Part shown: one piece after another, positions 24,041-36,382 of the stretch
Position numbering within the stretch: the stretch's first letter is position 1
Layout: the number at the start of each line of letters is the position of its first letter
Assembly: GCA_031841125.1 (NCBI GenBank)
Contig: CM063114.1
Span: 31,007,266-31,071,265, forward strand
DNA: 64,000 nt
Origin: Acanthococcus lagerstroemiae
Lineage: Eukaryota; Arthropoda; Insecta; Hemiptera; Eriococcidae
Direction of reading: 5' to 3'
Made by a program: the position numbers and the translations under genes
The notes under the pieces: generated by a model
Told to the model about the DNA's origin: nothing
The model's input: the letters and a program-made list of their open reading frames with translations, nothing else
The model's database searches: none

Positions 24041-25644
24041 TTTTACGATAAACGATAACGTTTATTATCTGCTTCTGCTTACAGACGCAGGAGCAGCTAG
24101 GCAACCGTCTTCTCTCGCTTTTTCCGTTGTTACGCATCTAGCCTTTTACGAAGTAATATATATCTGTGATTGAACCTTAAAACCTCCATCTGAGAAAGAA
24201 AGTAATTTTTACTTAGGTTCGTATGGGGAAACACCCCTAACAACTGAAATTCAAATTCCAATAATCAACGTCAACTCCTGTAAGAACTTCACCCCTTGCG
24301 GCACAAGTTAACCTTTTGTTCAAACTTCGCAGAATTAAAAAAAAAAAAAATATTGAGAACTAATCCAGGGGATGGCCCATAAGAAAAATCAAAAATAAGG
24401 ACCACCCTGATAAGCATGTCTTCTTTTTATCAATTACTTTCAGAAATAAGGACGAAGTACAGTGCGCTGGAAACCAAGATTACTTTTTTCTTGAAAGTAT
24501 TCACTTTCACAGTTTTCCGAAGAGAGTGGGAGGCTAAGCTTCATTTTATTTATTCAAAACCGTCGGAGTTGCCAAAGAAAGTATTTGCGCTATTTTCGCG
24601 GGGATGATTTAAAATTCACACTCGACTTGCTACCGCGGTTCCAATTTAATTAATCTTGAATCACTCCGGAAAGGTATAAATATATTTCTGTTCTTTTCGA
24701 AACAGACCCCCTTCGATTTATTAATAAATTGCAAGTTCATTTGGCAACCGAATTGTAATTTGAGGGCACAAAAAGTATATGAAAATATAGACAACAGGGA
24801 AGAGGAAATAAAAAGAAACGTAATGAGGCTGCAGTTTTAAAAGAGTGTTCGAGAGCAGTTATATCGTTTCACAAACGAAAGGAAAGAAAAGAAAAAAAAA
24901 AAAAGAAAGACGATGAAGAGCAATCTTCAAAGGGCTGGATTACCGAATGATATACACAATTCATATTCTTAAGTCTGACTATGTTAGGCACTCTCTGGTG
25001 ATGTCGGGTGAATAAACCCGTCGAAATTGGAAAACGTTTCCCGCCTGGCGAATTTTTTCTTAACTTTACGTTTCAATAGAGGAACGCGCGAAAAGGATAA
25101 ACGGTTGTAGTGTTAACCCTCTTCGGTAAATCGACTTCATTAATTCGTTCGTTACATTTATTATACGAGGTCGGTTTACGTCGAGCGGATTCGGCTATTC
25201 TTTCGTATATCTGCACGTATTACCAGTGTAATGCCTCGAATATCGTTTTCAAAATCATTCGTTTTGATTGTAACGCAAATTACTCGATGTACTGTGGCGT
25301 AAATTTGGTCGAATAAAATCTAACGCCCCGGCTGAGCTTCCCGGTGAAGCCGGAAAATTATACGTGAAATTGTGTACTTGAATTCATCTCGTGAAATGAA
25401 ATACGATCTGCCTAATTGCGAGTGAGCCACCATTGATTTTGAACAAACAGTTGTTAGCAGCACGAATGCTGCTCAAAGTAACAAGGGCCCAAATGTGGAA
25501 TCTGGGACTACTACCCTTGTGACGGTAGTTGCTGAGCAGCATATGCTAAGGGACGACAAATTTCACAAAAAATAACTGCAACTTTGATTATACAGTTTTG
25601 AAATAGTACCAGATCTGAATTCAACTCGCTCCCCCTTCCCATTC
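24041..25644. other. Non-coding, partly CpG-retaining
   Basis: No gene recognised. 24600-25400 has few homopolymers, many CpG dinucleotides and TTAATTAA-like cores. It may be unique host DNA. A purine-rich A/G tract lies near 24880-24915. Confidence 0.35.
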
Positions 25645-25648
25645 AAAT

Positions 25649-26252
25649 GTGACAGTTTCTATGAAAAGGGGTAACTTTGGTGATCCGACGAATTTTGTGC
25701 TCCAGACAGTATGTAATAGAGGAATGAATGTCCATTCCAACGAGCTATGGGTGAGATTTGTAGCGTTTTTTGTTCTGGAGATACAAGCGGTTAAAGATGA
25801 GTGTAACAAGAACGCGCGAAAACACGTTTTTGGGAAAAACGCGTTTAAAGTTGGACACACCTTTTTCTCCCACTCCGTCAAGCGGCCCTAACTCGCCGCG
25901 GAATCACGTTACCAGCCTCGACAAGGGCTTGTTGGAAAGGTAATTTCTCGCTTTTCTGCGTGGTAACAATTCAGAACATTGGATTTATTCGTGAGCTCCG
26001 AAAAACCACGAAGAAGCGAGCGCAGACATTCGCATTCTTTCTCATTTTCTTTCATAATTCTCTTTCTCCCTCTCTCTCATCTCTCTCATGCGCGTAAATT
26101 TTGTCTCTTTGTTATTGCAATGTTTTTTTCTGTAGAAATCAACCAAAATCTCAAAATTGATTTTTCCACCAAAAAATTTTGTTTTTATTTTTTCGCATTT
26201 TCTGAGACTTTGATCGATCAACAGAGTTACCCCTTTTTATAGAAACTGCCAC
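25649..26252 (-). mobile_element. GTGGCAGTTTC-family TIR element, copy B (604 bp)
   Basis: The terminal inverted repeats start GTGACAGTTTCTAT and GTGGCAGTTTCTAT, with exact 4-bp direct flanks AAAT (25645-25648 and 26253-26256). It is inverted relative to copies A and C. An 80-codon plus-strand frame starting at 25649 (first base of the element) encodes EIQAVKDECNKNARKHVF. Copy A encodes the same segment, with few changes, in the equivalent frame. Two perfect-length copies with TSDs show that the family has moved. Confidence 0.88.
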
Positions 26253-26256
26253 AAAT

Positions 26257-27440
26257 ATTTTGTACATGGACACTCATGAAAAATTAAAAGAAAAAAATAA
26301 ACAAGCCGGAGAGGGTTTCAAAGGATCTTCAAGTTTGGAAGTCTGAAGAGGGTTCTATGAATTCCACTGTCCCCGCCCCCAGCACAGGTGCCACAATTGG
26401 AAAATTAGGAACAAATCGGTCACCAGCAGTGAATTCGGCGATCTTTATACCTGTGAAACGACACGCATATCGCATAAATGCCAAATGATCTTAGTATCGA
26501 ATGTTGATCCTTTTTTCAAGATACAATAAATCTTTGTTAGAGGCCTCGCAAGTTTCTTTGTGGTAAATCACGCCCTGGTCTTCAATCTTTTTCTGCCCAA
26601 GGGCCGTATTGAAATCTGTAGAAGACCTGGCGGGCTAGCAATATTCCGGGGGGTTTGGGGATATGGAATTTGCTGGCTGAAGAAAAAATGAAAGTGAATC
26701 GCTCAACTGTGTGTTTTTAGGCTATACCAGTGCCTTGTATTCTACTGTAAGCAGAACTAGGATTAATATTTGCAGGGTTGAGGTTTCCGGAAAGTTGAGG
26801 TGTATCTCATCGAATTTTTATGTGGAACCCTCGATATAGGATACTACATCCTACACGGAGCAAGGAGGGTTTAATATATTCCCCTCCCCCCTGTAGCACC
26901 TAACCGAAATTAGTACTCGCCACAGTGTTCTTTGTTGGGATACCCTCTATAGATCAATTTCATAAGTTGAAAAAACATTTTCTGTAAAATTGAGTGAAAT
27001 CGGAATAAGTTAACCCGTGCTGTAAGACGGAGAAGTTATGGGAATAAACATTGATTTTTTAATATAGAGCAGAACAACTGCATATTCCTTATTGTTATTC
27101 TATTTTTTGTAGTGATGTTCGACAAAACGGTTTGTTGTCGTTTTGAGACGAGTATTCTTTTTTTGTTGTTGTTACGTGAGTTCTGTCATTTCATTTTTCA
27201 TGGTTTTGTTTTGTCATGTCAAAATTATCTCGTCAAATGTTTTTTACGATTTAAAATTGTTTACTGTGTCATGTACTTCCTAGTTTTATTTCTCCTTTTC
27301 TTTTCTCTAATGTAGTTATCGTTGTGTTTTTACTTGTTGAGTTTTGCGAAAGTGAGAATCTAAAATCTACATATTTTCGTTATTTTATTGTCTCTTCATT
27401 CAGTCATGTCACATTATTAATAAATATGTAGCATTATAAA
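26257..27440. other. AT-rich non-coding
   Basis: No gene or element recognised. The 67-aa frame at 27112-27315 reads as hydrophobic low complexity from a T-rich strand and is not credible as a gene. Confidence 0.4.
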
Positions 27441-27592
27441 ATTTGAAGTGTGTGTGTGTATGGGGGGGGGGGAATCCTAGTTATGCTTAACTTAGTTCGC
27501 ATTTTCTCTGAATCCGGCACAGTACGAAATCCGGTCTTTCTATTCCCCAATGTACAGGATCTGAACTTCAGTCTTCGTGTTTGTGGTTTGAA

Positions 27593-27838
27593 AAAAGGCT
27601 CAATCAGAATTCCGGAATCTGATTCGGAATCAGCACAAAAACATAGGTCTAGAAAAGAAGTTACATTTTTTTGTATGTAAAGTTTGAATTTTAGCGAAGT
27701 CATCTTTTTTGTATGTACGTAGAGGTTGAATTTTAGCCTTTTTAACCTGTAAAAGGCCATGTTTGGGTTTTAGAAAGGGCTCAGTCAAAATTTCGAGATT
27801 AGATTCATAATAAATCAACAAAATGGGTCTAAAATTAG
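27593..27838 (+). repeat. Two copies of a short dispersed repeat
   Basis: Units at 27593-27655 and 27775-27838 share GGCTCAATCAGAATTTC, GATTCGGAATCAGCACAAAA and GGTCTA. They match the single copy at 17686-17745. GTATGTAAAGTTTGAATTTTAGC is also loosely duplicated between them. Confidence 0.55.
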
Positions 27839-27839
27839 A

Positions 27840-28755
27840 GTTTTCCAATTTTGACCAGATTCGGAAGTAGCACCCACAATACGTCTCGAAATACTATAGT
27901 ACGTTTTGAAAATAATTGGTATTGTTTTTTTGTTTTTTTTTATTTTGATACCTATAATTAGAATTCTCAAAACATTTTCTGGTATATATTATATTTTTTA
28001 TAACCTTCAATTTCTTTGCCTTCCACGCTAGAAAACAGGGACGAGGGACGGCAAAATACTGATGGACTTACTACGTTTTGAAGAAACAGCTTTCATGTGC
28101 AGTCTTTGAAAATGCGTTTGCCCCAAATTTGGAACCATTTACAGAACTAGTGAACCTCCTCGTGAGCAAGTGAATGAGAGTGGAAACAAGTATTATAATT
28201 TTTCCTTCTCGTTTGCAAGTCTGAATACCTCTGAGAACGAAGTCGTGTTAAGAATTCGGTGATCGCCTTCCTGTTTATGAGCATCTATATGCAGTTATTG
28301 GTTCTTAAATAAATATACGCAGATCTGTTGACAAAAGAGTATTACGGACCTCCCACCCCAAGATGAGTTAATTATTACCTATTTTTCCCGTGAATATATT
28401 TCGAAGCTGAAACTGTGCTCGTTTTGTGATATGAAATCTGACGGATTGTAGCTTGGGGAATAATTCACGCGATGGAAATTCTAAAAGTATATTTTTTGAT
28501 CGATATCCGTTTGCTGGTGGTTAATACACCGCACAGGATACGAACGAATCAGGAATGTATGAGGGGGCTGGGAAGATACCGCTCTTCACGTTTCAGGATG
28601 TTGATAAAATCGAAATTGGGAGGAATATTTCGATAATTGAATACTTTTTTGTTATTTCTCAATTGAAACTCAGGCAAAGTTGAATTTTTTTGTATTTTCC
28701 TGGAAGATCGTTTGAGTACATCGCTGCGAAAGATGATCAGGTTCAATCGTAAATC
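27840..28755. other. Non-coding, nothing recognised
   Basis: No supported ORF. AT-rich, ends at the target duplication of the next hAT element. Confidence 0.4.
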
Positions 28756-28763
28756 TTGCAGAA

Positions 28764-28976
28764 CAGTGCCGAATTAAGATTTTCGTTAGGCCCTAGACTT
28801 TTTTTTTATTTTATTTTTTTAATTTCTTTTTATTTTTTATTTATTATTTTTTTTTGAAAGTTTACATGACACGTGGCCAGATTCCAGTAAGGAATTAAAA
28901 AAAAAAAGTTCAAAAGTTCAGTGCTTCGTAGGCCCTAGGCCATTGCCTACTCTGTCTAATGGATAAATCAGCACTG
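28764..28976. mobile_element. hAT-type MITE, 213 bp, with exact 8-bp TSD
   Basis: The element starts CAGTGCCGAATTAAG and ends with the inverse of CAGTGCTGATTTATCC. It is flanked by the exact direct repeat TTGCAGAA (28756-28763 and 28977-28984). Subterminal GGCCCTAG occurs at both ends (TTAGGCCCTAGAC and TAGGCCCTAGGCC). The interior is T-rich. No coding capacity. The ends match a hAT MITE type widespread in animals. Confidence 0.9.
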
Positions 28977-28984
28977 TTGCAGAA

Positions 28985-31790
28985 TACCTTCTCCCAACAT
29001 TAGGGACTAAAATTAAATCGAAAAGTGCTTTCTGTAGTAGCTGATAATTCGAAAGTGTGAACAGATCTAAAATTACATGCTAAGTATCTAAATTTTAATC
29101 AGCAGTAAGTTGAAACTCAAAATCAATTAGCGACTATTTCTCCAATTTTTCATCGTATAGGTATATCACGATTTTCAACAAAAAGGAAATCGTGAAAAAT
29201 CAAGGAAATTCCATCAAAATGTTTTAAATTTGTGATAAAATGGCTGCATATTTGAAGTTACTGAAGAAATTTTTCTTGTGTCCGAACATAATTCGTAAGT
29301 TGATTTTTCACAAAAAAAACAAAAAAAAACAACTAATTTCTCAATCCTTTTATCGCATTATAGAATTGTTTACTCCTGGAAACTTTTTTTTTTTTTGTAA
29401 AAGTTCAAGTTTATAGTATCCTAGCTTACATCTAAAATTTGAAGCATATATAGTGTTTCCTCGATTTTTCATAATTCTTCGAAATCGTAATAATTCCCTA
29501 AAAGCCATTGTGTTGTTAGTTAATTTTAGAACACGATTAAATGTTAACCTAAACTTAAGTGTAGTTAATAAACCTCCGGAATCTGGATTTCTTATAATCT
29601 GTAAGAGAGGATTAAATAAAATAAAAAAATAAAATTTACTTTTACCACTGGCTACATGGGGATATGTCCCAATATTCCTCCTTTATTTTCGCTGCTATTG
29701 CCTGGAGGGGTGAGTTGAAAAAGAACGCTGATGCTCGCAAAAATGGTAGGAATAGGTAAAATGAGAGAGAAAATAGACTGAGAGAAACTGACAGTCGAAC
29801 CAAGTAGAAAAATCTCAAAAGAAGCAAGAAACTATAAAATAAAGAGAGAGAAATTGACAATCAAGCCAGATAGAAACATATTGAAGAGTCTCAATTAGTG
29901 GGATTCGCCTGAGGGACGAAAAAAAGGTTCATCTGGAAAAGGGTACTTGAAAAATTAGATTGAAAAAGAACAAAGAAAGATGAAATGTTTTAAGTTAGGG
30001 TCGAGGAGCGGTTTTCAGTCGTTCGCTCCGAATCACATTTCGCCGAAGCCTGGCATTGGCCGAGGAGCTAAATGCATTCAATTCGGGAATGAAAAGCTGC
30101 CAAAAAGATGAGAGTCCAAATGGAGTAAAGTCGAACCCAAGTTCCTGTATTGGATCTCGAAACGACCTGAATGGTGATTGTTGAGTTATTGAGAGCACAG
30201 GATGTCTTTAATTTATCGGGCTCAACATACTTTTGTGACACTCTGTCGCGCCGGCAGTCCGATACTGTCATCTAAGTAGAAGAAGCTCGAAGCCAAAATG
30301 GTGAGGAATTAGTCTCATTTTGAAATACGATGATTATTGTAGCTATACGTGACCTCCACATATCACCCATTTCAAGTCCGAGATGTTTATATCGTTAAAC
30401 TGCCAATGAACATGGACAGGAGTATACGGATTTTTCAAATTTTACTTTGTTTTTCTCGAGTCCTCTCTTCCGAACTTTCAAGTTCGAGAAAAATACAGAG
30501 ACGAGAACCTTTAATTTACTTTTTCAGTTTTTCACTTGTCAACCAAGATTTCTAATATTTCATTTGGGATTTTCAGTGTTCTCATCCCCCTCCACGAAAA
30601 GCATATTGATCGAATGCCATACTTAGTTAGAATTAAGAAACAAGCAGATAAAACAAGTCAATCATCATTAATAGCGTGTCACTGAACTAATAAGCCAAAA
30701 AGTCTTTTGAAAGTTTTTCGTTTTTACTTCTCTGGTAGACAAAGAGGTTCAATTTGTCAGAACTAAGCGCTTTTCACAAATATTCTTCTTGTGTTTCGAA
30801 AACGATAATAAATAAAAATCCTCGCGAAGAACGAGCAGTTCTTCTCTTCTGTCCGGAAAAATGGACCACGTAATTACGTCCATTAAAAAAGATGACCTGG
30901 ACCCTATATACCCGTGCTTTCTGGATGCTTCGGGACGAGATGCGAGTGATTTTATTTTCGCCGAATACGGTTGAACTATTTATTAAGAATTTACAGTAAC
31001 GAGGGAACCAGTAAATATTCTTTTGCGAAAAACTTTTAATAGCTTTTCGGGAAGTTAAAGATCTTAATGTATAAAAATTAACATTTTTTCAGTGAAAACT
31101 GATTTGAATACTGAGGAAACTTTTAACGTTCTTCCCATCTGCTTAAAATTTGAAGATTAAACGAGATTTCACGATATAGGGGAATCGAGGGAAAAAATGT
31201 AAACATCTTTTCTATGTATACAAATTTCAATAAAAAGTTACAAGTAAAAAATAAATTTGAAGGCTGAACTTTCATTTTCTGCGAAGACGTAATACTTATT
31301 TGCTGTAGTATAACAGGGTTGAACTACGGATAAATTTTCGAATTTTGTACAACGAATAGCGAAAATAATCATGACCGGATTCCCACGTGCGAATGCATTA
31401 GCAAAATCGTGATTTAGTTGAACGCTTTGAAGGTCGCCCCCCGCACTCATAAAGCCAGGTTGATATAGTCGTTAAAAAGTTTTGTTAAATTAAAATGATT
31501 TTAAAGGGAATTCTAGAACCACATTATGAATAAAGAAACTTTTAATCGTTAAGAATGAACTGAAGGGTTTAACCGAAGCGGCTTGACGAAATTTCACGAT
31601 GTGACATTTGCTAAAATTATGGTAATTCTTTTACGGGTTGAAAAGTTCGGTGTGCAAATAGTGCACTCCCGACCCTCCTAAAATAGATAGTTGTTTGGGA
31701 TACCCTGTAATTATCCAAAATTTGAAGAAAATCGAAAGACTCAAAGTGCAAAACAGGTCCACGTTGATACTAAATTATTATATTCTTATG
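28985..31790. other. Long non-coding stretch, no gene recognised
   Basis: No ORF with familiar motifs. 29980-30280 is locally CpG-richer, and its overlapping minus-strand frames (29995-30198, 30068-30271) are unassigned. A purine-rich GAGAGA tract lies at 29760-29880. I see no clear transposon ends. Confidence 0.4.
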
Positions 31791-31935
31791 CAGTGTGTCT
31801 ACCAGTCCATAAGTCATATAAAGTAATATATTTGAACGACTATAGTCATATAAGTTATAAGTTTTATAAAGTCGTATTTTTTCCCCTTTGAAGTAGTATA
31901 GAATTTAAAAAAATGCGATATGAATTTAACCAATT
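31791..31935 (+). repeat. CATATAA-rich GTCTACCAG repeat, copy 1
   Basis: Starts CAGTGTGTCTACCAGTCCAT and continues with several AAGTCATATAAAGT words, then TTTTTTCCCCTTTGAAGTA. The same order occurs at 62003-62130. Confidence 0.6.
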
Positions 31936-32096
31936 AACATATTATTCAAGTAGATTGAAGCATAAAATCTTACATACTATTTAGGATAATTCTTTTTGCT
32001 TTCACAATTTCTGTAGGCGTCTCAAGTGAAATTAGATCACTGAATATGCCAAGTTTTCCACCTTCAGGTCACAATATTGTGTTTTCTTGTAGGAAA

Positions 32097-32527
32097 TTTT
32101 TATTATACCTCAGCGACATATGTGTAGATAACAACCTTTTCCGAGCCCATAGCCCGAGAGTGTAGCGTCGGGGCTCGATAGAAGTAATTTAAAAAAAAAA
32201 AAATTGTGTCTAAGTATCCTATTAAAAACTCTATTGTAAAAGGAGGATCCTCGTTTTCTGAAACAATAATGTGTAACACGGAAAAAAGAAGACAAGGTAA
32301 AGTACTCCCCCCTTTTTTTTCTAATTTGCTCTCAACCCGAGCTCTGGAATCCGCACTTTCGAGTATTACTTCAGAGACGTCAGGGAGGCTGTTAGGGCTG
32401 TTTAGCCCTCTTCCCTTCTGGCTGAAAACCCGGCCTAGGTCGAGATCTGGGGAGTTGCTACGTGGGCTTGAACCCGGGACCTCCGGATTCCGAGACCAAC
32501 GCGCTATCCACTCGGCCAACCAGACCC
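32097..32527 (-). mobile_element. tRNA-derived SINE, about 430 bp
   Basis: On the minus strand the head reads as a tRNA. The A box TGGCCGAGTGG is at 32508-32518 and the B box GGTTCAAGCCC at 32464-32474, about 33 bp apart, with GCGCGTTGGTCTCGG between them. A tRNA-unrelated body follows, ending TGTCGCTGAGGTATAATAAAA. A 138-codon frame through it (32103-32519) is the usual chance translation of such a head. The Pol III promoter boxes look intact, so transcription is conceivable. A head-only relative lies at 22576-22668. Confidence 0.85.
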
Positions 32528-32756
32528 CTAAGGTAAGGAGGTCACATTTTACTTTGATTACAATAAATAAATTGAATTCATCTTTCTTCTTTTCATTCTG
32601 TCAATTTCAGATAATCCCCTCCCCCCCCCCCCAGATTGTGCCAAACACTGGTCGATCAATAATAGGAAAATTTTAACATACTCGTATTTTCAAAAATTCA
32701 CAAAAAATAGCACTTGAGCTTCATGTCGGCGCGTGTAAGTGAAACTTATTCCTGAT

Positions 32757-33072
32757 GGCATACACTACCATATACTGTGATTAAAAATAGAAAATTCTGT
32801 AGACCAATAATTGACTCCAGCTGGCAAATTATGGTTTTTGGATCCTTCGTAGGATGCCTGTGGATTAATCCAGGGTGGCAATAGCAGCGTCATCCTGTCA
32901 TATGTTGTAGAGGAAGTACATGAAAGTATCCACCGATTCCAAAATTAACTCCACTATGTAATTAGAGCTCGAGATATAACCCTCCAAAAAAACCTGACCA
33001 ATAAGGTAAAGTGCCACTTTTGTTGATCAGCAGAATTTTCTATTTTTAATCACAGCATATGGTAGTGTCGCC
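32757..33072. mobile_element. 316-bp MITE with about 43-bp inverted ends
   Basis: The left end reads GGCATACACTACCATATACT, and the reverse complement of the right end reads GGCGACACTACCATATGCTG. Both continue into GTGATTAAAAATAGAAAATT. No target duplication is evident and there is no ORF. It abuts the next repeat at 33073. Confidence 0.75.
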
Positions 33073-33343
33073 GAAAAGGGAGAGCAGAAATTGTGGAAGT
33101 CCCATGTGACTCAACTCAAAATTTCCAAGTATCAAAATTTTTTTATATTGGCAAAAAAAACTATTGACTTTGTTGGATTTTTCAAACTTTTGATCCATTT
33201 ACTACAATTTCCCAACTCCGGTGGAGGTTTCCGTGCCTCCTTATTTTCGTCCCGGACTGAAATGGTAAATTTTCCCAACTGCTGAGTGAAAAATTCCTAT
33301 AGGGGAGTAAGTTGCTCCCCTCACCTCTACCGGTAGGTCCCTG
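33073..33343 (-). mobile_element. Decayed relative of the CAGGGATGTACCGA hAT MITE
   Basis: On the minus strand it starts CAGGGACCTACCGGTAGAGG. It shares CTCAGCAGTTGGGAAAATTT with the intact copy at 3901-4214 and then the TTTGATACTTGG, ATTTTGAGTTGAG order. The distal terminal repeat is damaged and no TSD is visible. Confidence 0.7.
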
Positions 33344-33344
33344 G

Positions 33345-33620
33345 GAATTTATTATTTTGCGGGAAATCAAATAAACAGTTGAATTCATGACTTTCATAAT
33401 CACCGATTTCAATTCGTGACTTTTTCATGACTTTCACAACTGGTAAACACCCTATTTTTCCAGAACAATTTAGAGATAATTTATGATTTTTGGCAAAAAG
33501 CAAATAAAATAAAAATGTATTCAAATTTGTTACATTTCCATAATTTTTATGAATTTCATGACCACTGACTTCAATTTATGACTTTGATTCATTACTTTCA
33601 TAACTGGTAGACACCCTAAT
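33345..33620 (-). repeat. GGTGTCTACCAG-family ends (two)
   Basis: Read on the minus strand, GGTGTTTACCAGTTGTGAAA (from about 33452) and GGTGTCTACCAGTTATGAAA (from about 33614) each lead into GTCATGAA-type words. The proximal part (33345-33425) is also found, in the opposite orientation, at 43625-43720. Confidence 0.55.
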
Positions 33621-33639
33621 TAACAGGGCCCAGATTTTT

Positions 33640-34478
33640 AGGCACTAAAAACTCAGAAAAGGCCGTGTTAAAAGTCTCTAACAAGACCTAAATAGTCCAT
33701 AAAAAGTCCCTATAAAAGTGAAATAGTCTCAAAAAAAAGTAACATAATCCCAAACTACAGCTTTCATGAGTATCAAATTAAAAACCTGGGAAAACTGAAC
33801 CTTTTTTTTTTTTATATTTCTATTCCTCTCCAACTACTTACAACGTAACAATTTGAAATCAAAATACTTTCTTGCCGTAAGTAATAAGGTGGTACCGATT
33901 TTTCAAATTCTTCTTTTCCAGTGAAATGGATTTTTAAAATTTTTCTTTTAAATAAATTGAAAATTAATAAAATAGCCTTGAAAATTGGATTCAAGGTGCC
34001 CAGCTCTTTCCCCCAAAAAATGAAATTCCCTGACTTTTTCTTAACCTTCTTAGACACGTTTCAGAGTGGCCCAACAGGTGACCAAATGAAGTTATAGGGC
34101 CTGCGAAAAGGTGTACGTAATATTCAAATTCCTGTAACTTTATTACGAGGAATAAAGACATTAAGAAAAAAAAAAAAAAAAAAAACAAAAAAACTAAGTT
34201 ACAAAAGTTAAAAAAACCAGAACGTACATACTTTTAGAAACTCGCTTAGATGCAATTATATGCGTTTTCCAGATTGAAATATTTCCTAGAACCCCTGACT
34301 TGTTCCAGACCTTTCCAAAATTTCAGAATTCGCTGGCTTTTCCAGAACTCAGTATCCTGGAATTTCTACCCAAAATAGTCCCATAGAGTCTCTAAAAACA
34401 TCAATTTTAGGTAAAAATGTCAGTGTTAAGGGATAATAGTAAAAAAAAGTTATCTCATTGGTTTCATACTTTCCTGAT
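33640..34478. other. AT-rich non-coding with weak AGTCTC words
   Basis: No gene. 33655-33750 has scattered AAAAGTCTC and AATAGTCC words that recall the AGTCTTGAA arrays but are too sparse to call. An A run of about 20 bases lies near 34165-34184. Confidence 0.4.
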
Positions 34479-34767
34479 TCAGAGACGAAACTTGACTTTC
34501 AGTTGTGGGAGGGGGGGGGGGGTGAAGAAGGAAAATTTTTGCCGACAAATATTTTTTTAAACCTAAAAATTAGCTGACAAATTTTTGAAAAATTTGAAAA
34601 TTTGCCAACTTTTAATCAAAATATTTTTTAATTGAAAAAACAAAACAAAACAAAAACAAACTTTCTTAGAAAATGAAAAATTCAAATGAACAGTTTCAAA
34701 ATTTACCGAGCTCCAAGTTGTTGGGAGTGTTTAAGTGTTCCCCCCCCCCTCCATAGTTTTTCCCTGC
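34479..34767 (+). repeat. 288-bp direct repeat, copy 1
   Basis: Begins TCAGAGACGAAACTTGACTT and ends CCATAGTTTTTCCCTGC. It aligns with 36383-36668 in the same orientation. Shared blocks include TTTTTTAATTGA and AAAAATTCAAATGAACAGTT. It holds a 12-base G run and a 9-base C run. Confidence 0.7.
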
Positions 34768-35100
34768 AAATGCAGATTGGATCCTGATCCTCGAAGCACT
34801 CACATTTGCGTACATGAGCATACCCTAGTCTGGGAGGGTAAGGTGGAAAGATGTTAGATACTTGAGAGGAACATCCACTTCCTTTACACATTAAGGTAGT
34901 CGTTATTTACTCTTGGTGATCCTTTTTTTTTTGAATTTCCTTTGATTCGTTTCCTAAATTGATCCCAATATAATCGAAAAAAAACCTACGAAGTTTCAAG
35001 TCGATCGAATTAGGGGAATCCAGTGCCACAAGTTCCCGTTCATTGTTAAGGGGAAAACACGTAGAGTTTTCACTTTTGTTCCAGACCAAATTTCCCTCCT
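34768..35100. other. Non-coding, nothing recognised
   Basis: Short spacer between the direct repeat and the inverted-end element. No supported ORF. Confidence 0.4.
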
Positions 35101-36030
35101 GGGTCATTCTTCAAAAATGTTGATATTTTAGGGATGTTTTTTCATGGAGGAAAGTAGGGGATATTTGAACTTTTTTTGATGGGAGTTGTTAAGAGGCGTT
35201 CTGTATAACATATTGGTAATATTGGGCCAACAGTGAGGAGATTCTGTATTTTGGCATGGCAGTCAAAATGATGAATGCCATGCCGAAAGAGGATAGCGAA
35301 CAAAAAGTTTTCTGTCGTCGATTAGTAGATTCTAAAACAAAAAATTATATGGAGAGTTGATGAAGGCATTCTAACCCATTAATTAGATGTAATTATTTTT
35401 GGATGATGAAAGAACGTCTATCGTTGCATAAAGATGTCCATGCCGAAAGATACTTTTTTTCAGTTCTTAATTTTAAACTATAATACACGAATGCACAAGT
35501 CTCGTCCCAAAAAAAAACAAAAACAAAAAAAAACGGGATTTGGAATGCGGACCGTATTGCTCTGATAAGAATACGTATACAATTTGACCATTAATTGCGA
35601 CGAAAAAATATTGAAACTCCTGTTTTGTGATTGGTTGAAAAAGAGCCATGCCGATGGACTAAAAACCGAGGGACAGTTTTCAAAGCTGGCTATACTGACT
35701 CCCGCCGGTGAAGGTGCGATTTCACTGTTACCTTGTGATTCCTTCAGACATTTAAAGTAACTCTACGTTGTCAGTTTGTTCTAATATACAACTTCAAAAT
35801 TTTGAAGAAAAAAAAATGGTTCTAGGGACAGCCATGCCGATGGACATTTTAGCATATTTAGTCCAATTTTGACTCATTAAAAGTGGATCAAATTTTCTTC
35901 TGAAAGCTTGAAAAAGTAGAACTGAATTATATCTATCAACGAAAAAACAAAAAACAAAATGCCCGTATCATTAATAGCTTGTGAGGTAACTGTTGGGGAC
36001 TGAAATATCAACATTTTCGAAGAATAACCC
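35101..36030. mobile_element. 930-bp element with 28-bp inverted ends, TCCT flanks
   Basis: 35101-35128 and 36003-36030 are inverted copies with two mismatches, starting GGGTCATTCTTC and GGGTTATTCTTC. TCCT flanks both outer edges (35097-35100 and 36031-36034), consistent with a 4-bp target duplication. Inside, CATGCCGA recurs at about 35280, 35442, 35648 and 35831, twice as CATGCCGATGGAC. No protein-coding frame is recognised. Confidence 0.65.
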
Positions 36031-36382
36031 TCCTTTATTCACCAGGACCAAAGCCCGTAAACGAAACAATAGAACATTTGCTATCGGATTCAGCTTGTGA
36101 CATTGGAAAATAAGTATTTTTGCTTTCAACTTTTAGATTTTAATAAAATCTTCAACTTTCTCAAATACCAGGCTGTAGGTCAAACATAGAATCTAGTAAA
36201 AACAGAATAGTCATTGAAATTCGAAATTCAACGTTTGCTACCGACTTTCAGATTTTCGGAATGTCTTCCACATTTCAGCTTTGTTTCAACTTTTCAGATA
36301 ACGTTCGATACGCAGCTGGAAACCTTCGGCTTTTGACTGACTAGTCTCTGACAGTCTGACAGGAGTCCACGGTACTCCATTT
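36031..36382. other. Non-coding spacer
   Basis: Lies between the 28-bp-TIR element and the second direct repeat. No ORF or repeat identified. Confidence 0.4.

Noticed and set aside
32103..32519. 138-codon minus-strand frame
   Set aside because: It is the translation of a tRNA-derived SINE head and body, a well-known false gene.
32440..32527. Functional tRNA gene on the minus strand
   Set aside because: A and B boxes are present, but the acceptor and anticodon stems do not close well. A SINE body follows, and a second damaged copy exists at 22.6 kb.
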